Below are positions 33,316-44,154 of a stretch of 64,000 bases of DNA, piece by piece. Source of the stretch: Neoarius graeffei. Lineage: Eukaryota > Chordata > Actinopteri > Siluriformes > Ariidae. The notes beneath the pieces are model-generated. The model had not been told where the DNA came from, searched no databases, and worked only from the letters and a program-made list of their open reading frames with translations. Where the stretch lies: positions 32,292,335-32,356,334 of the forward strand of contig NC_083589.1 in NCBI RefSeq assembly GCF_027579695.1, read 5' to 3'. Made by a program: the position numbers and the translations under genes. Within the stretch, counting starts at the first letter, position 1. Each line of letters starts with the position of its first letter.

Positions 33316-33672
33316 TTACAAGTATACTGTAAGTACATTGATATCAGTATACTTGGTACACAAAAGTATACTTCAGGAAATATACTTTAATTTTACTTAA
33401 GTATACTTAATAAAATGAACTTGAAGTATACTTCTTTTTGATAAGGGAAGCAGTAGTGAAACCAGTGGATACTTGAAACGCTTTGGGAAGGACTTCAGAA
33501 GGACTTTTGGAAACTGTGTCATATACTGAACTTTTTTTTTTCTTTACCTCTACCATTATCACTGAACACTCTAAAAAAAAAATATCCTTCAGCCCAGTAA
33601 AAATTCCTCATAAAAAAGAGAAGATTTTACCTAAAATGCTGTTATCTGAACTTGGCTCAATTAAAAGAATAA

Positions 33673-34494
33673 TAGGGTGTTCACACGGCACATATTTGCA
33701 TCAATGCTGCACCGATGTATTTTGTTGCAATATATCTTACACCGGTGTAAATTTTGCGCAGCGTTCACACGTCACAACCCTGCTTACTAGAGACAAGCGT
33801 GTTAGCACTGGTGCAGCCCCACTTGCGGTCACACGGCAGTTTCTGCGACCGTGTTATAGTAGCAAAAACTTTATTACTATCATTTCCTTTGATAGTAATA
33901 AAGTTTTGATATTTCCTTTTATTACTATCATTTCCTATCATTATTACTATCATTTCCGATAGTAATAATGTGGAAATGAAATATGCGCATGTGTGAAAAT
34001 GTACTTCTTTTTCCCGGTTGTCATGGCATCACCAAGCGCCGGGAAAACAACGTGGATGAAGACACCAGTGTTGCCAGATATTGCTGACGTTTTCCAGCCC
34101 GAAATATGTTCAAATCCGCCAAAATGCACTTAAAACTGCCAAATCTGGCAACACTGGAAGACACGCAGTTCTGTTGTTGTTGATATTCGCCATTTTGGAA
34201 GCGCAAAATACCAGGATGCAAATTATGCAATACCCTTATGTAATCAACTCTCCTCACGCGTTGCAAGTCTACCCCTGTAGCGTTCAGACGTCCCATTTTA
34301 TATTGGTGCTGCCCTGCAAACTAGCATTTACTCCGGAGTAAATTTCTTAAACCATCTCCCGAGCAGGGTTAGATTTGCACCGGTTTAAGCAGCTTTCAGG
34401 GGCTACACCGCTATAACTTTGTACCGTGTGAACGCACTACCGGGGCAGCCCCGGTGCTACACTGGAGTAAAAGTTGCCGTGTGAACACCCCTTT
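33673..34494. mobile_element. Inverted-repeat element (GGGTGTTCACACGG ends)
   Basis: Left end tagggtgttcacacggca mirrors gccgtgtgaacacccct at the right end; subterminal CACCGGTGTAAA and TTACTCCGGAGTAAA palindromes are frequent. Direct repeats AAAAGAATAA at 33663-33672 and 34870-34879 appear to flank this element plus the SINE that inserted at its right end. The motif attactatcatttcc recurs four times around 33875-33960. Confidence 0.75.
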
Positions 34495-34495
34495 A

Positions 34496-34866
34496 GTCTC
34501 ATCATCTCTAGCCACTTTACCCTGTTCTACAGGGTCGCAGGCAAGCTGGAGCCTATCCCAGCTGACTATGGGCGAAAGGCGGGGTACACCCTGGACAAGT
34601 CGCCAGGTCATCACAGGGCTGACACATAGACACAGACAACCATTCACACTCACATTCACACCTACGGTCAATTTAGAGTCACCAGTTAACCTAACCTGCA
34701 TGTCTTTGGACTGTGGGGGAAACCAGAGCACCTGGAGGAAACCCACGCGGACACGGGGAGAACATGCAAACTCCGCACAGAAAGGCCCTCGCCAGCCACG
34801 GGGCTTGAACCCGGATGCTTCTTGCTGTGAGGCGACAGTGCTAACCACTACACCACCGTGCCGCCC
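34496..34866 (-). mobile_element. SINE at the right end of an inverted-repeat element
   Basis: Full-length minus-strand copy with a short CTCATCATC tail. It lies between the right terminal repeat of the preceding element and that element's own target duplication, so it inserted later. Confidence 0.92.
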
Positions 34867-35098
34867 CTCAAAAGAATAAGTACAGCTCATTATTTTGTGT
34901 GTTAAGTGTCTTTAAGATTTTGCATAAACGTCTATAATTTTTTAGCAATACCTACATTCAGGAGATTTGGGAATACTAAACTAAATATTTTGAGATCTTC
35001 TCAAAATATACACCACACCATTCGACCATACGCCATCAAATTCGAAGCATTTGGATTGCTTGCCACAACACCGAAAGGAAGAATTGTATAGAGCACAT

Positions 35099-35459
35099 TC
35101 ATCCATCCATCTATTATCTGTAGCTGCTTATCCTGTGCAGGGTCACAGGCAAGCTGGAGCCTATCCCAGCTGACTATGGGCGAGAGGTGGGGTACACCCT
35201 GTGTCGCAGGGCTGACACATGGAGACAAACAACCATTCATGCTCACATTCACACCTACAGTCAATTTAGAGCGACCAATTAGCCTAACCTGCATGTCTTT
35301 GGACTGTGGGGGAAACCGGATCACCCGGAGGAAACCCACACAGACACAGAGAGAACATGCAAACTCCACACAGAAAGGCCCTCATCGGCCGCTGGGCTCA
35401 AACCCAGGACCTTCTTGCTGTGAGGCGACAGTGTTAACCACTACACCACCATGCCACCC
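35099..35459 (-). mobile_element. SINE, ATGG-tail type
   Basis: Flanked by exact ATAGAGCACAT at 35088-35098 and 35460-35470. A short deletion removes the CCTGGACAAGTCGCC segment. Confidence 0.94.
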
Positions 35460-35470
35460 ATAGAGCACAT

Positions 35471-35791
35471 CAGACTTAATTTTTATGTGTTTACAGTTAT
35501 GAGGATTTTTTTTTTTTGTTGGCTTGTTTCAAACAGTTGACATTTAATGTTTTACAGGGTGTTGTTTATCAATATTAAAAGGTGTTTTGACTGCAAGGTT
35601 GGCTTGGCAGAGAACGTGAGGCAGCCTCGGCTAGCGAAATGGAGCTAGCGCTGATAAATTAGCAAATCTAAGTCGGGTCAGTTTTTCAAATTATTAATTC
35701 AGTCTTTTACCAGAGATGTTCTTAAAGATGACTGTCTTAGAACTTCTTGGGTTTTATTTGTTTATATTGTGAAGTCGGTCACTGATGTAAG
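35471..35791. other. Non-coding spacer
   Basis: Nothing recognised apart from a T run near 35508. Confidence 0.4.
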
Positions 35792-35792
35792 G

Positions 35793-36243
35793 GTAGTATC
35801 TCACTGGGCTGCGACAGCCCGTGACTAGTTGGAGACACAACAATTGTGATAAAATATATGAATTAGCAACAATTTTCACTTGGAATCACACTGAATTGAT
35901 ATTTGCATATTTTACTGCAATTGTTGTGTCTCCAACTAGTTGCAGGCTGTCGCAGCCTGGCTTTCCCTCGGCAGGCAGGGAAGTAGAGGAAGCCTCATGG
36001 AAACTGACTTGAGAAGGGTTCACGAAGGCTTTGCAACACCAGCGACACATTTGCGGCTATTTTGAGAGAAATTTTGTCACACAAATTTTTTGAACATGTT
36101 CAAATTTTCAGCGATGAAGGAGCAACACTTTGCGACTCATGCAAAGAAATTGAGAAGCTCCATGAATGTTTCAAGATACTTTTGAAACTCGCGAATGACA
36201 TTTGCAATTTGTCGCAAGCTGTCGCAGCCCAGTGAGATACTGG
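35793..36243. mobile_element. MITE with nested inverted repeats
   Basis: agtatctcactgggctgcga (35795) and its inverse (ending 36241) form a perfect repeat of about 24 bp. A second, inner inverted repeat (actagttggagacacaacaa near 35825 and its inverse near 35922-35943) folds the left third back on itself. No coding capacity. Confidence 0.88.
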
Positions 36244-36500
36244 CTTAAGTGTGCACCTGTGTGCTTTTGCTAACTAACAGTACCATTGATCTAGTTTTCT
36301 GGACACAATGATTTGAAAGTTCTGTTATTATATAGTGACTGTTAATTTATTTGTCATATAAGAAAATCTGTGTGCCATAGATTTTCACTGTGGCAGAAGT
36401 AACGATAGTAGTAACACTAATATTACTTTTTGTAGTGGTAATGTTTAACCAAGCTATTGCACATATGCAACTTAAAATATTAAGAAAGTCTAAATGAACC

Positions 36501-37557
36501 AGGGTGGTGTAGTGGTTAGCACTGTTGCCTCACAGCAAGAAGGTCCTGGGTTTGAGCCCAGCAGTCGGCGAGTGTGGAGTTTGCATGTTGTCCATGTAGG
36601 TTTCCTCCGGGTGATCCGGTTTCCCCCACAGTCCAAAGACATGCAGGTTAGGCTAATTGGTGGCTCTAAATTGACTGTAGGTGTGAGTGTGAATGGTTGT
36701 TTGTCTCTGTGTGTCAGCCCTGCAATGATCTGGAGACTTGTCCAGGGTGTGTACCCCGCCTCTCACCCATAGTCAGCTGGGATAGGCTCCAGCTTGCCTG
36801 CGACCCTGTAGAACAATGAAAGTCTATTAAGAAAGTCTAAATGAACCAGGGTGGTGTAGTGGTTAGCACTGTTGCCTCACAGCAAGAAGGTCCTGGGTTT
36901 GAGCCCAGCAGTCGGCGAGTGTGGAGTTTGCATGTTGTCCATGTAGGTTTCCTCCGGGTGATCCGGTTTCCCCCACAGTCCAAAGACATGCAGGTTAGGC
37001 TAATTGGTGGCTCTAAATTGACTGTAGGTGTGAGTGTGAATGGTTGTTTGTCTCTGTGTGTCAGCCCTGCAATGATCTGGAGACTTGTCCAGGGTGTGTA
37101 CCCCGCCTCTCACCCATAGTCAGCTGGGATAGGCTCCAGCTTGCCTGCGACCCTGTAGAACAATGAAAGTCTATTAAGAAAGTCTAAATGAACCAGGGTG
37201 GTGTAGTGGTTAGCACTGTTGCCTCACAGCAAGAAGGTCCTGGGTTTGAGCCCAGCAGTTGGCGAGTGTGGAGTTTGCATGTTGTCCATGTAGGTTTCCT
37301 CCGGGTGATCCGGTTTCCCCCACAGTCCAAAGACATGCAGGTTAGGCTAATTGGTGGCTCTAAATTGACTGTAAGTGTGAGTGTGAATGGTTGTTTGTCT
37401 CTGTGTGTCAGCCCTGCAATGATCTGGAGACTTGTCCAGGGTGTGTACCCCGCCTCTCACCCATAGTCAGCTGGGATAGGCTCCAGCTTGCCTGCGACCC
37501 TGTAGAACAGGATAAGCAGCTCCAGATAATGGATGGATGGATGGATGGATGGATGGA
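36501..37557 (+). mobile_element. Tandemly triplicated SINE, period 347 bp
   Basis: Three SINE copies start at about 36501, 36848 and 37195 with identical spacing of 347 bp. Copies 1 and 2 look identical over the unit; copy 3 differs at two sites I can see (gcagttggcg, ctgtaagtgtg). Only copy 3 has the normal tail (ATGG)n. TAAATGAACC flanks the whole array (36491-36500, 37558-37567) and also appears between copies. The join between copies is tgtagaacaatgaaagtct followed by the left flank attaagaaagtctaaat. The head lacks its first GGCGGCAC. Confidence 0.95.
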
Positions 37558-37784
37558 TAAATGAACCAGCTTAATTTCACTGGCTGGAGAAACCTATATT
37601 TTTTTATGTGTAAAAATGACCCCCAAATTTATGCACTTTCTACATAAAATTATGGATGCAAAAATGATGCACTAAATTTTAAGTAAAATCAGCCCATCAT
37701 ATATTTTTTTTTACAGTGAAATAATAATAATTGCAGAAATTGATGTATTCTTTTCAACAACAACAAGCGGTTCAGGCAAAACCT

Positions 37785-37920
37785 TCCTAAGACCACAAAA
37801 TGAAGCAATGTTTGATGAAAAACGTGACCATGTACAAGCTCCCACACCCACTGTCAAATATGGCAGTGGATTAGTGGTGCTTTTCATCTGATGTTCCATG
37901 GGCTCTTGTGTACACTTATA
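37785..37920 (+). pseudogene. Possible Tc1-type transposase fragment
   Basis: The plus strand reads through a PTVKYGSG-like phrase, which resembles the KHGGGS segment of Tc1 transposases. No other motif and no ends are present, so this is weak. Confidence 0.3.
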
Positions 37921-37932
37921 GCACAAGTCAAG

Positions 37933-38345
37933 ATAGACTATTTGGCCAAAAGTATGTGGACACCTGACCATTACATCCAGCCAAAGAAGTTGGGAGAAGA
38001 AGCACATATGGTTGGAAACACACTTTTGTCTAGGATGTCTTTGTATGCAAAAGATTTAAGATTTCCTTTCACTGGAACGAAGAGACCTAAACCTGTTCCA
38101 GCATGACAATGCCCTAGTCCACAAAGTGAGCTCCATGAAGACATGGATTGCCAAGGTTGGAGCAGATGATCTGTGTCCTGCACAGATCCCTGACCTCAAT
38201 CCCACTGAACACCTTTGGGATGAACTGGAACACCAATGCAGCATCAGGGCTTCTTGTCCAACATCAGTGCCTGACCTGACTAATGCTCTTGTGGCTGAAT
38301 CCCCACATCCACATTCCAATATCTAGTGGAAAGCCTTCCCAGAAG
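37933..38345 (+). mobile_element. Truncated Tc1/mariner element
   Basis: Left end gactatttggccaaaagtat followed by gtggacacctgacca is a terminal repeat seen in many fish Tc1 elements. The interior contains decayed transposase C-terminal sequence (QHDNA-like, then PDLNPTEHLWDELE near 38190-38230). The right end is replaced by the ATATT microsatellite. An isolated inverted end of the same type lies at 55733-55760. Confidence 0.75.
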
Positions 38346-38354
38346 AGTAGAAGT

Positions 38355-38429
38355 CATATTATATTATATTATATTATATTATATTATATTATATTATATT
38401 ATATTATATTATATTATATTATATTATAT
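38355..38429. repeat. (ATATT)n microsatellite
   Basis: About fifteen 5-bp units, perfect. Confidence 0.95.
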
Positions 38430-38435
38430 GGACAT

Positions 38436-38600
38436 GAGTGTTTTACTAGGAAATACGCCATTCAGGTTTTTCATACAAGCTACATCTGGGACATGGAGAA
38501 CCACAACCATGACATAAATCTCTATGTCACCTGTGAGGAAATCAATGAAATGTTTTGATAAATCTGGGTACTTTTTGTTTGTGAATGTGTCAATATAATA
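38436..38600 (+). mobile_element. Host repeat fragment, left of the LINE nest
   Basis: The segment ending gtgaatgtgtcaatataat resembles gtgtggatgtgtccatataa at 54019. It belongs with 39637-39666 and 44090-44150: joined in order, they follow the intact stretch at 54010-54110. Confidence 0.6.
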
Positions 38601-38604
38601 AAAA

Positions 38605-39600
38605 AAGAAAGTATGGGGAGTATGGGGTTCAGGGCTCTTTGCTAAGGGCTGTCTGGTCCCTGTACGAACGGAGCAGGAGTCTGGTTCGCATTGCCGGCAG
38701 TAAGTCAGACCTGTTCCCAGTGCATGCTGGACTCTGGCAGGGCTGCCCTTTGTCACCAGTTCTGTTCATAATCTTTATGGACAGAATTTCTAGGCGCAGC
38801 CAGGGGCCGGAAGGAATCCTGTTTGGGAACCACAGGATTTCATCTCTGCTTTTCGCAGATGATGTTGTCCTGTTGGCGTCTTCAAACCAGGACCTTCAGC
38901 ATGCACTGGGGTGGTTTGCAGTCGAGTGTGAAGTGGCTGGGATGAGAATCAGCACTTCCAAGTCCGAGGCCATGGTTCTCAATTGGAAAAGGGTGGCTTG
39001 CCCTCTCCAGGTTGGTGGAGAAGTCCTGCCTCAAGTGGAGGAGTTTAAGTATCTTGGGATCTTGTTCACAAGTGAGGGAAGGATAGAGCATGAGATCGAC
39101 AGGCGGATTGGTGCGGTCTCCACACTGATACAGTCGCTTTACCCATCCGTCGTGGTGAAGAAGGAGCTGAGCCAAAAGGCAAAGCTCTCGATTTACCGGT
39201 CGATCTACATTCCGACTCTCACCTATGGTCATGAGCTTTGGGTAATGACCAAAAGAACAAGATCGCGGATACAAGTGGCTGAAATGAGTTTCCTTCGCAG
39301 GGTGGCTGGGCGCTCCCTTAGAGATAGGGTGAGAAGCACAGTCACTCCTCCACATCGAGAGGAATCAGCTGAGGTGGCTCGGGCATCTCTTTCGAATGCC
39401 TCCTGGATGCCTCCCTGGGGAGGTGTTCCAGGCATGCCCCCCTGAGAGGAGGCCCCAGGGAAGACCCAGAACACGCTGGGGGGACTGTGTCTCTCGGCTG
39501 GCCTGGGAATGCCTCGGTGTTCTTCCCGAGGAGTTGGCCAAGGTATCTGGGGAAAGGGAAGTTTGGGCTTCCATGCTCAGACTGCTGCCTCCGTGACCCG
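38605..39600 (+). pseudogene. RTE/Rex3-type reverse transcriptase C-terminal part
   Basis: The frame contains GLWQGCPLSPVLFIIFMD, SSLLFADDVVLLAS (active-site FADD), KSEAMVL, EEFKYLGILFTSEG and YRSIYIPTLTYGHELWVM, a typical order of RT fingers, palm and thumb motifs. It continues through MSFLRRVAGRSLRDR. A frameshift near 39355-39400 moves the final part (CLPGEVFQACPPERRP to LRLLPP) into another frame, ending at about 39596. The N-terminal endonuclease is lost by truncation. Dead copy. Confidence 0.85.
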
Positions 39601-39636
39601 GCCCCAGATAAGCGGAAGAAGACGAGACGAGAAAAT
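38605..39636 (+). mobile_element. 5'-truncated RTE/Rex3-type LINE
   Basis: Plus-strand coding remnant plus a short 3' tail that reads gataagcggaagaagacgag followed by acgag. The 3' tail resembles the end of the abundant SINE (gataaagcggctagagataa). Truncated at the 5' side within RT. Confidence 0.85.
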
Positions 39637-39665
39637 CACATGTTAGCTTGAAGACATGAAGTTTA

Positions 39666-40357
39666 TAGAAATAGAAACACCATCTTGTCCCCAGTGTCCA
39701 GGATGGGGATCCCTGGAACACCTCCTCAGTAGCTGCCCAAAAGCCCTTGGAGAAGGGTGCTATCGTTGGCACCATGACCAGGTCCTTAAGGCAGTTGCTG
39801 ACAGCATAGCCACAGCCATCAGCACCACCAAGAGCCATAACAGGGTACAGACCATCAAGTTCCATAGAGCCGGAGAGAAGCCCGAGAAACAACCACGGGC
39901 AAGGTCAGGCCTCCTCACCACTGCGGCTGACTGGCAAATACAAGTAGATCTAGGCAAACAGCTGAAGTTTCCAGCCAGGATAACATCTACGTGGCTCCGA
40001 CCAGACATGATCCTTTTGTCAGAATCCACCAAGCAATTGATCATGCTGGAACTCACAGTTCCTTGGGAAGAGTGCATGGACGAGGCCAATGAAAGGAAAC
40101 GCTCCAAGTACCAGGAACTGGTGGACGAGTGTAGGAGTCAGGGCTGGAAAACCTTCTGTGAACCTCTGGAGGTGGGCTGCCGAGGATTTGCAGGGCGGTC
40201 CCTCTGCAAAGTTCTCTCAGTGCTGGGCCTCACAGGGGAGGCGAAGCGGAAGACTATCAGGTCCGCGACTGAAGCCGCCGAGAAAGCCACAAGGTGGCTA
40301 TGGATTAAGAGGGCAGATCCATGGGCGAGTGCTGCTGGGACACAGGCCAGAGTCTGA
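39666..40357 (+). pseudogene. C-terminal zinc knuckle and restriction-like endonuclease of the LINE (copy A)
   Basis: Frame with CPQCPG-x9-LLSSC (zinc-binding), WLRPDMILLS and LELTVPWEECMDEANERKRS, the PD...E-type restriction-like endonuclease of R2/R4/NeSL/Hero-type elements. It ends at the TGA at 40355. About 230 codons are open; the RT part is missing. Confidence 0.85.
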
Positions 40358-40480
40358 TCACCTCTGGTCAGGTCGCCTGGGCGAGGGTGTCTGATGTTGA
40401 AAGACCCGAAACACCCAATGACCCCAGGTTACATCACTGATGATGTGTCCCGGCACATCCGTGAGATGTATCTTTCAACT
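39666..40480 (+). mobile_element. RLE-type LINE, 5'-truncated copy (copy A)
   Basis: Starts abruptly at aaatagaaacaccat, equivalent to about 43273 in copy B, and ends at gatgtatctttcaact (40480), the same 3' end as copy B. It is followed with no gap by the 5' end of copy B. Divergence from copy B is small. Confidence 0.88.
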
Positions 40481-43400
40481 GTCAATCTGGCCTTGCCAGT
40501 GACACTCAGGAATAGACTGGGTGGCAACCAGGGACAGTCTGGTGACAGCTGGAAAGACAGTTGACAGCTCGGAAAGACGGAAAATGGGACAGGAAGGGCT
40601 AGCACCCCAACCTGGTTCTCCCGTGAGGGAGAAACCCAAGAAACGCTATGAAGAAGCCTTCTGAGATATACCCCCAGGGGAGCCCAAGGGGGGGGAGAAT
40701 GAGAGCCCCAACCGGATGGACCTTACGGTATCGGCACAGGATAATGGACTTTCGACCATGAGTTCAAGATGCATCTGCGGAAAAGTGTGCAAGAATCCAC
40801 GTGGCCTAAAGATACATCTGGCCAGGATGAAGTGTAGGGACCAAGAGAGCATACTGCAACGCACAGGACCTGGTTCTGGTGAGATGCAGGAGGAGCCCGG
40901 CCCGGAAGCACCCCACAGTGCCCAGCCCCTCCATGCAGTAGAGCCTCTGAATCCCTGCAGAACAGTCCAATCAAAGCGGATCAAGTGGCCTTCAGCTAAC
41001 AGCCACATAGTATGGGCACAGTTTGATGCAGACGTGAGCCAGATCTTGGAGATTACCATCAAGGGAGAGGTGGATAAGCGGCTGGAGACCATGACAGCGA
41101 TCATTGTCAGCTATGCTGCAGAGAGGTTTGGCTACCATGAGAGCAGGAGCGTTAAGAACAGCTATACATTAAACCGCAGAGCCGCCCAGATCCACAAACT
41201 ATGTCAAGAACTCTGCAGCCTCAGGAAACAGTACAAGGTGGCTAGAGAGGAGGAAAAACAACCACTCATTGAGCTTCGCAACATACTGAGGAAGAAGCTC
41301 ATGACGCTACGCTGGGCAGAGGGACACAGAAGGCAGGCGAAGGAAAGAGCAAGGAAGCGTGCTGCCTTCATCTCCAACCCTTTCAACTTCACTAAGAAGC
41401 TGCTAGGGGATAGGCGTAGTGGTAGCCTCATGTGCTCCCTTGCAGAGGCAAATGCCTTCTTGCACAACACCCTCAGCGACCCGGAGAGAGAGCAGGAGCT
41501 AGGACCACAGAGGGCCCTGATAAGCCCTCAAGCTCCAACAGCAGAGTTTGCAATGAGAGAGCCCAGCTGGACTGAAATTCAGGAGGTTGTGAAGGGAGCC
41601 AGAATAGCTTCAGCCCCGGGCACCGTGTACAAGCGCTGCCCTCAACTTCTCTGTCACCTGTGGAAGATTTTGAGGGTGATCTGGCACAGGGAAAAGGTTG
41701 CAGGCCAGTGGAGATGTGCAGAGGGTGTGTGGATCCCAAAAGAAGAAAACTCCAAGGACATCAGCCAGTTTAGAACCATCTCGCTGCTAAACGTCGAAGG
41801 CAAGATATTTTTCAGTATCTTATCACGACGGCTAATGGAGTTTCTTCTGAAAAACAGCTACATTGACACCTCTGTGCAGAAAGGCGGGATTCCTGGAGTG
41901 CCTGGCTGTCTGGAACACACAGGCGTGGTGACACAGCTCATCAGGGAGGCATGCGAAGGAAAGGGAGATCTGACCGTACTGTGGCTGGATCTTGCCAATG
42001 CATACGGCTCCATACCGCATAAGCTTGTTGAGCTTGCACTCCTGTGGCATCATGTTCCCAGCAAAGTCACAGACCTTATCCTGGATTACTACAACAATTT
42101 CAGGCTAAGAGTCACTGCTGGGTCAGGGACATCAGACTGGCATCAACTGGAGAAAGGCATAATAACTGGCTGCACAATCTCCGTCATTTTGTTTGCCCTC
42201 GCCATGAACATGATAGTCAAGTCAGCAGAAGTGGAGTGTAGGGGACCCTTGACAAAATCAGGAGTATGCCAGCCCCCTGTAAGAGCTTTTATGGATGATC
42301 TAACTGTCACCACCACATCTGTCCCAGGCAGTAGATGGGTCCTTCAAGGCCTAGAGAAGCTCATCACATGGGCAAGGATGCATTTTAAGCCGGTGAAATC
42401 TAGGTCTCTAGTGCTCAAGAAGGGAAAAGTGATGGACAAGTTCCGCTTCACTCTGGCTGGAACCAACATCCCATCTATTATAGAGCAGCCAGTTAAGAGC
42501 CTGGGGAAGTATTTCGACTGCAGCCTCAAAGACTCTACATCAATCCACAAAACCAACAAAGAGCTGGAGGACTGGTTGAGGCGCATCGATACATCAGGCC
42601 TACCTGGGAGATTTAAGGCATGGATTTATCAGCATTCCATATTGCCCCGGGTGCTGTGGCCTCTGCTGGTGTATGCGGTGCCCATTACAACAGTTGAGGC
42701 CATGGAGCGGAAGATAAGCAGCTTTTTGCAAAGATGGCTTGGCCTACCCCACAGTCTGAGCAGTTCTGCCCTGTATGGCAGCAGTAACATCTTGCAGCTC
42801 CCGTTCAGTGGACTCACTGAAGAGTTCAAGGTGTCCAGAACATGGGAAATCCTGCAGTACAGGGAATCAAGCGATGAGAAGGTGGCATCTGCTGGTATCC
42901 AGGTATGAACAGGAAGGAAATGGAGGGCAGACAAAGCTCTGGAGGTGGCGGAGTCACGGCTGAGGCAGAAAGCACTGGTGGGGTCCATAGCCTCAGGGCA
43001 CGCAGGTGTGGGCTACTTCCCGGCAACTAGGGCAGACAAGGCCCAGGGTAAAGAGCAACAGCGCCTTATTCAGAAGGAGGTGCGGGAGGAAGAGCGAACT
43101 AGCAGGATGATGGGAATGGGGCAACAAGGAGCATGGACTAAGTGGGAGAATGTTCTGCAACAGAAGGTCACTTGGTTCAACCTCTGGAGAGCAGACGTTC
43201 ATAACATCAGATTCTTAGTCCAGGCCGTGTATGACGTCCTACCAAGCCCAAGTAACCTCCATGTCTGGGGAAAAATAGAAACACCATTTTGTCCCCAGTG
43301 TCCAGGACAGGGATTCCTGGAACACCTCCTCAGCAGCTGCCAAAAAGCCCTTGGAGAAGGGCGCCATCGTTGGTGCCACGACCAGGTCCTTAAGGCAGTT

Positions 43401-44088
43401 GCTGACAGCATAGCCACAGCCATCAGCACCACCAAGAGCCATAGCAGGGTACAGACCATCAAGTTCCATAGACCAGGAGAGAAGCCCGAGAAACAACCAT
43501 GGGCAAGGTCAGGCCTCCTCACCACCGCGGCTGACTGGCAACTACAAGTAGATCTAAGCAAACAGCTGAAGTTTCCAGCCAGGATAACATCTACGTGGCT
43601 CCGACCAGACATGATCCTTTTGTCAGAATCCACCAAGCAATTGATCATGCTGGAACTCACAGTTCCTTGGGAAGAGCGCATGGACGAGGCCAACGAAAGG
43701 AAACGCTCCAAGTACCAGGAACTGGTGGACAAGTGTAGGAGTCAGGGCTGGAAAACCTTCTGTGAACCTCTGGAGGTGGGCTGCCAAGGATTTGCAGGGC
43801 GGTCCCTCTGCAAAGTTCTCTCAGTGCTGGGCCTCACAGGGGAGGCGAAGCGGAAGGCTATCAGGTCCGCGACTGAAGCTGCCGAGAAAGCCACAAGGTG
43901 GCTATGGATTAAGAGGGCAGATCCGTGGGCGAGTGCTGCTGGGACACAGGCCGGAGTCTGATCACCTCCGGTCGGGTCACCTGGGTGAGGGTGTCTGATG
44001 TTGAAAGACCCGAAACACCCAATGACCCCAGGTTACATCACTGATGATGTGTCCCGGCGCATCCGTGAGCTGTATCTTTCAACTATCT
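40481..44088 (+). mobile_element. RLE-type LINE, near full-length (copy B)
   Basis: 5' UTR of about 235 bp, one long frame (40716-43961) with a single stop, and a 3' UTR of about 127 bp ending ctgtatctttcaact (44088). Arranged directly downstream of copy A in the same direction. Confidence 0.88.
40716..43961 (+). pseudogene. RLE-type LINE protein: zinc finger, RT, zinc knuckle, endonuclease; one stop
   Basis: One frame of 1081 codons interrupted only by TGA at 42906-42908. N-terminal CICGKVC-x11-H-x4-C zinc finger (about residues 20-41) precedes a helical basic region (RAEGHRRQAKERARKR-like). RT motifs include VLWLDLANAYGSIPH (about 420), a GCTISVILF region and FMDDLTVTT (about 525, F-x-D-D active site). 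After the stop come CPQCPG...LLSSC (about 860) and RPDMILLS...ELTVPWEE (about 963-985), the restriction-like endonuclease. This layout is that of single-ORF site-selective LINEs such as R2, R4, NeSL and Hero. The protein would cut the target and prime reverse transcription. The next family step cannot be fixed by eye. Confidence 0.88.
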
Positions 44089-44154
44089 TCTTGTGTTGAA
44101 AAATTCACATTTTTCATATGAAATACATCACGGATCTGAGTGACAAATTTAAAT
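44089..44154 (+). mobile_element. Host repeat fragment between LINE and gypsy element
   Basis: cttcttgtgttgaaaaattc corresponds to gtcttctcatgttgaaaaat at 54078; it is the continuation of the repeat split by the LINEs. Ends with the gypsy target duplication TAAAT (44150-44154). Confidence 0.7.

Larger units (their letters stand above)
30839..33447. mobile_element. Large inverted-repeat element rich in AAGTATACTT
   Basis: The left end cccttacaaaaagaagttta is the inverse of tatacttctttttgataaggg-type sequence ending at 33447. Motifs of type AAGTATACTT recur in both directions on each side. The middle is taken by a hAT (31674-33315). The solo LTR target duplication (30836-30840) overlaps the first bases of this element, so the LTR inserted at its edge. 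No transposase remains. Confidence 0.7.

Noticed and set aside
36501-37557. CRISPR-like array because of three evenly spaced repeats
   Set aside because: The unit is a 347-bp SINE with flank in a eukaryotic setting; there are no short repeats with variable spacers.
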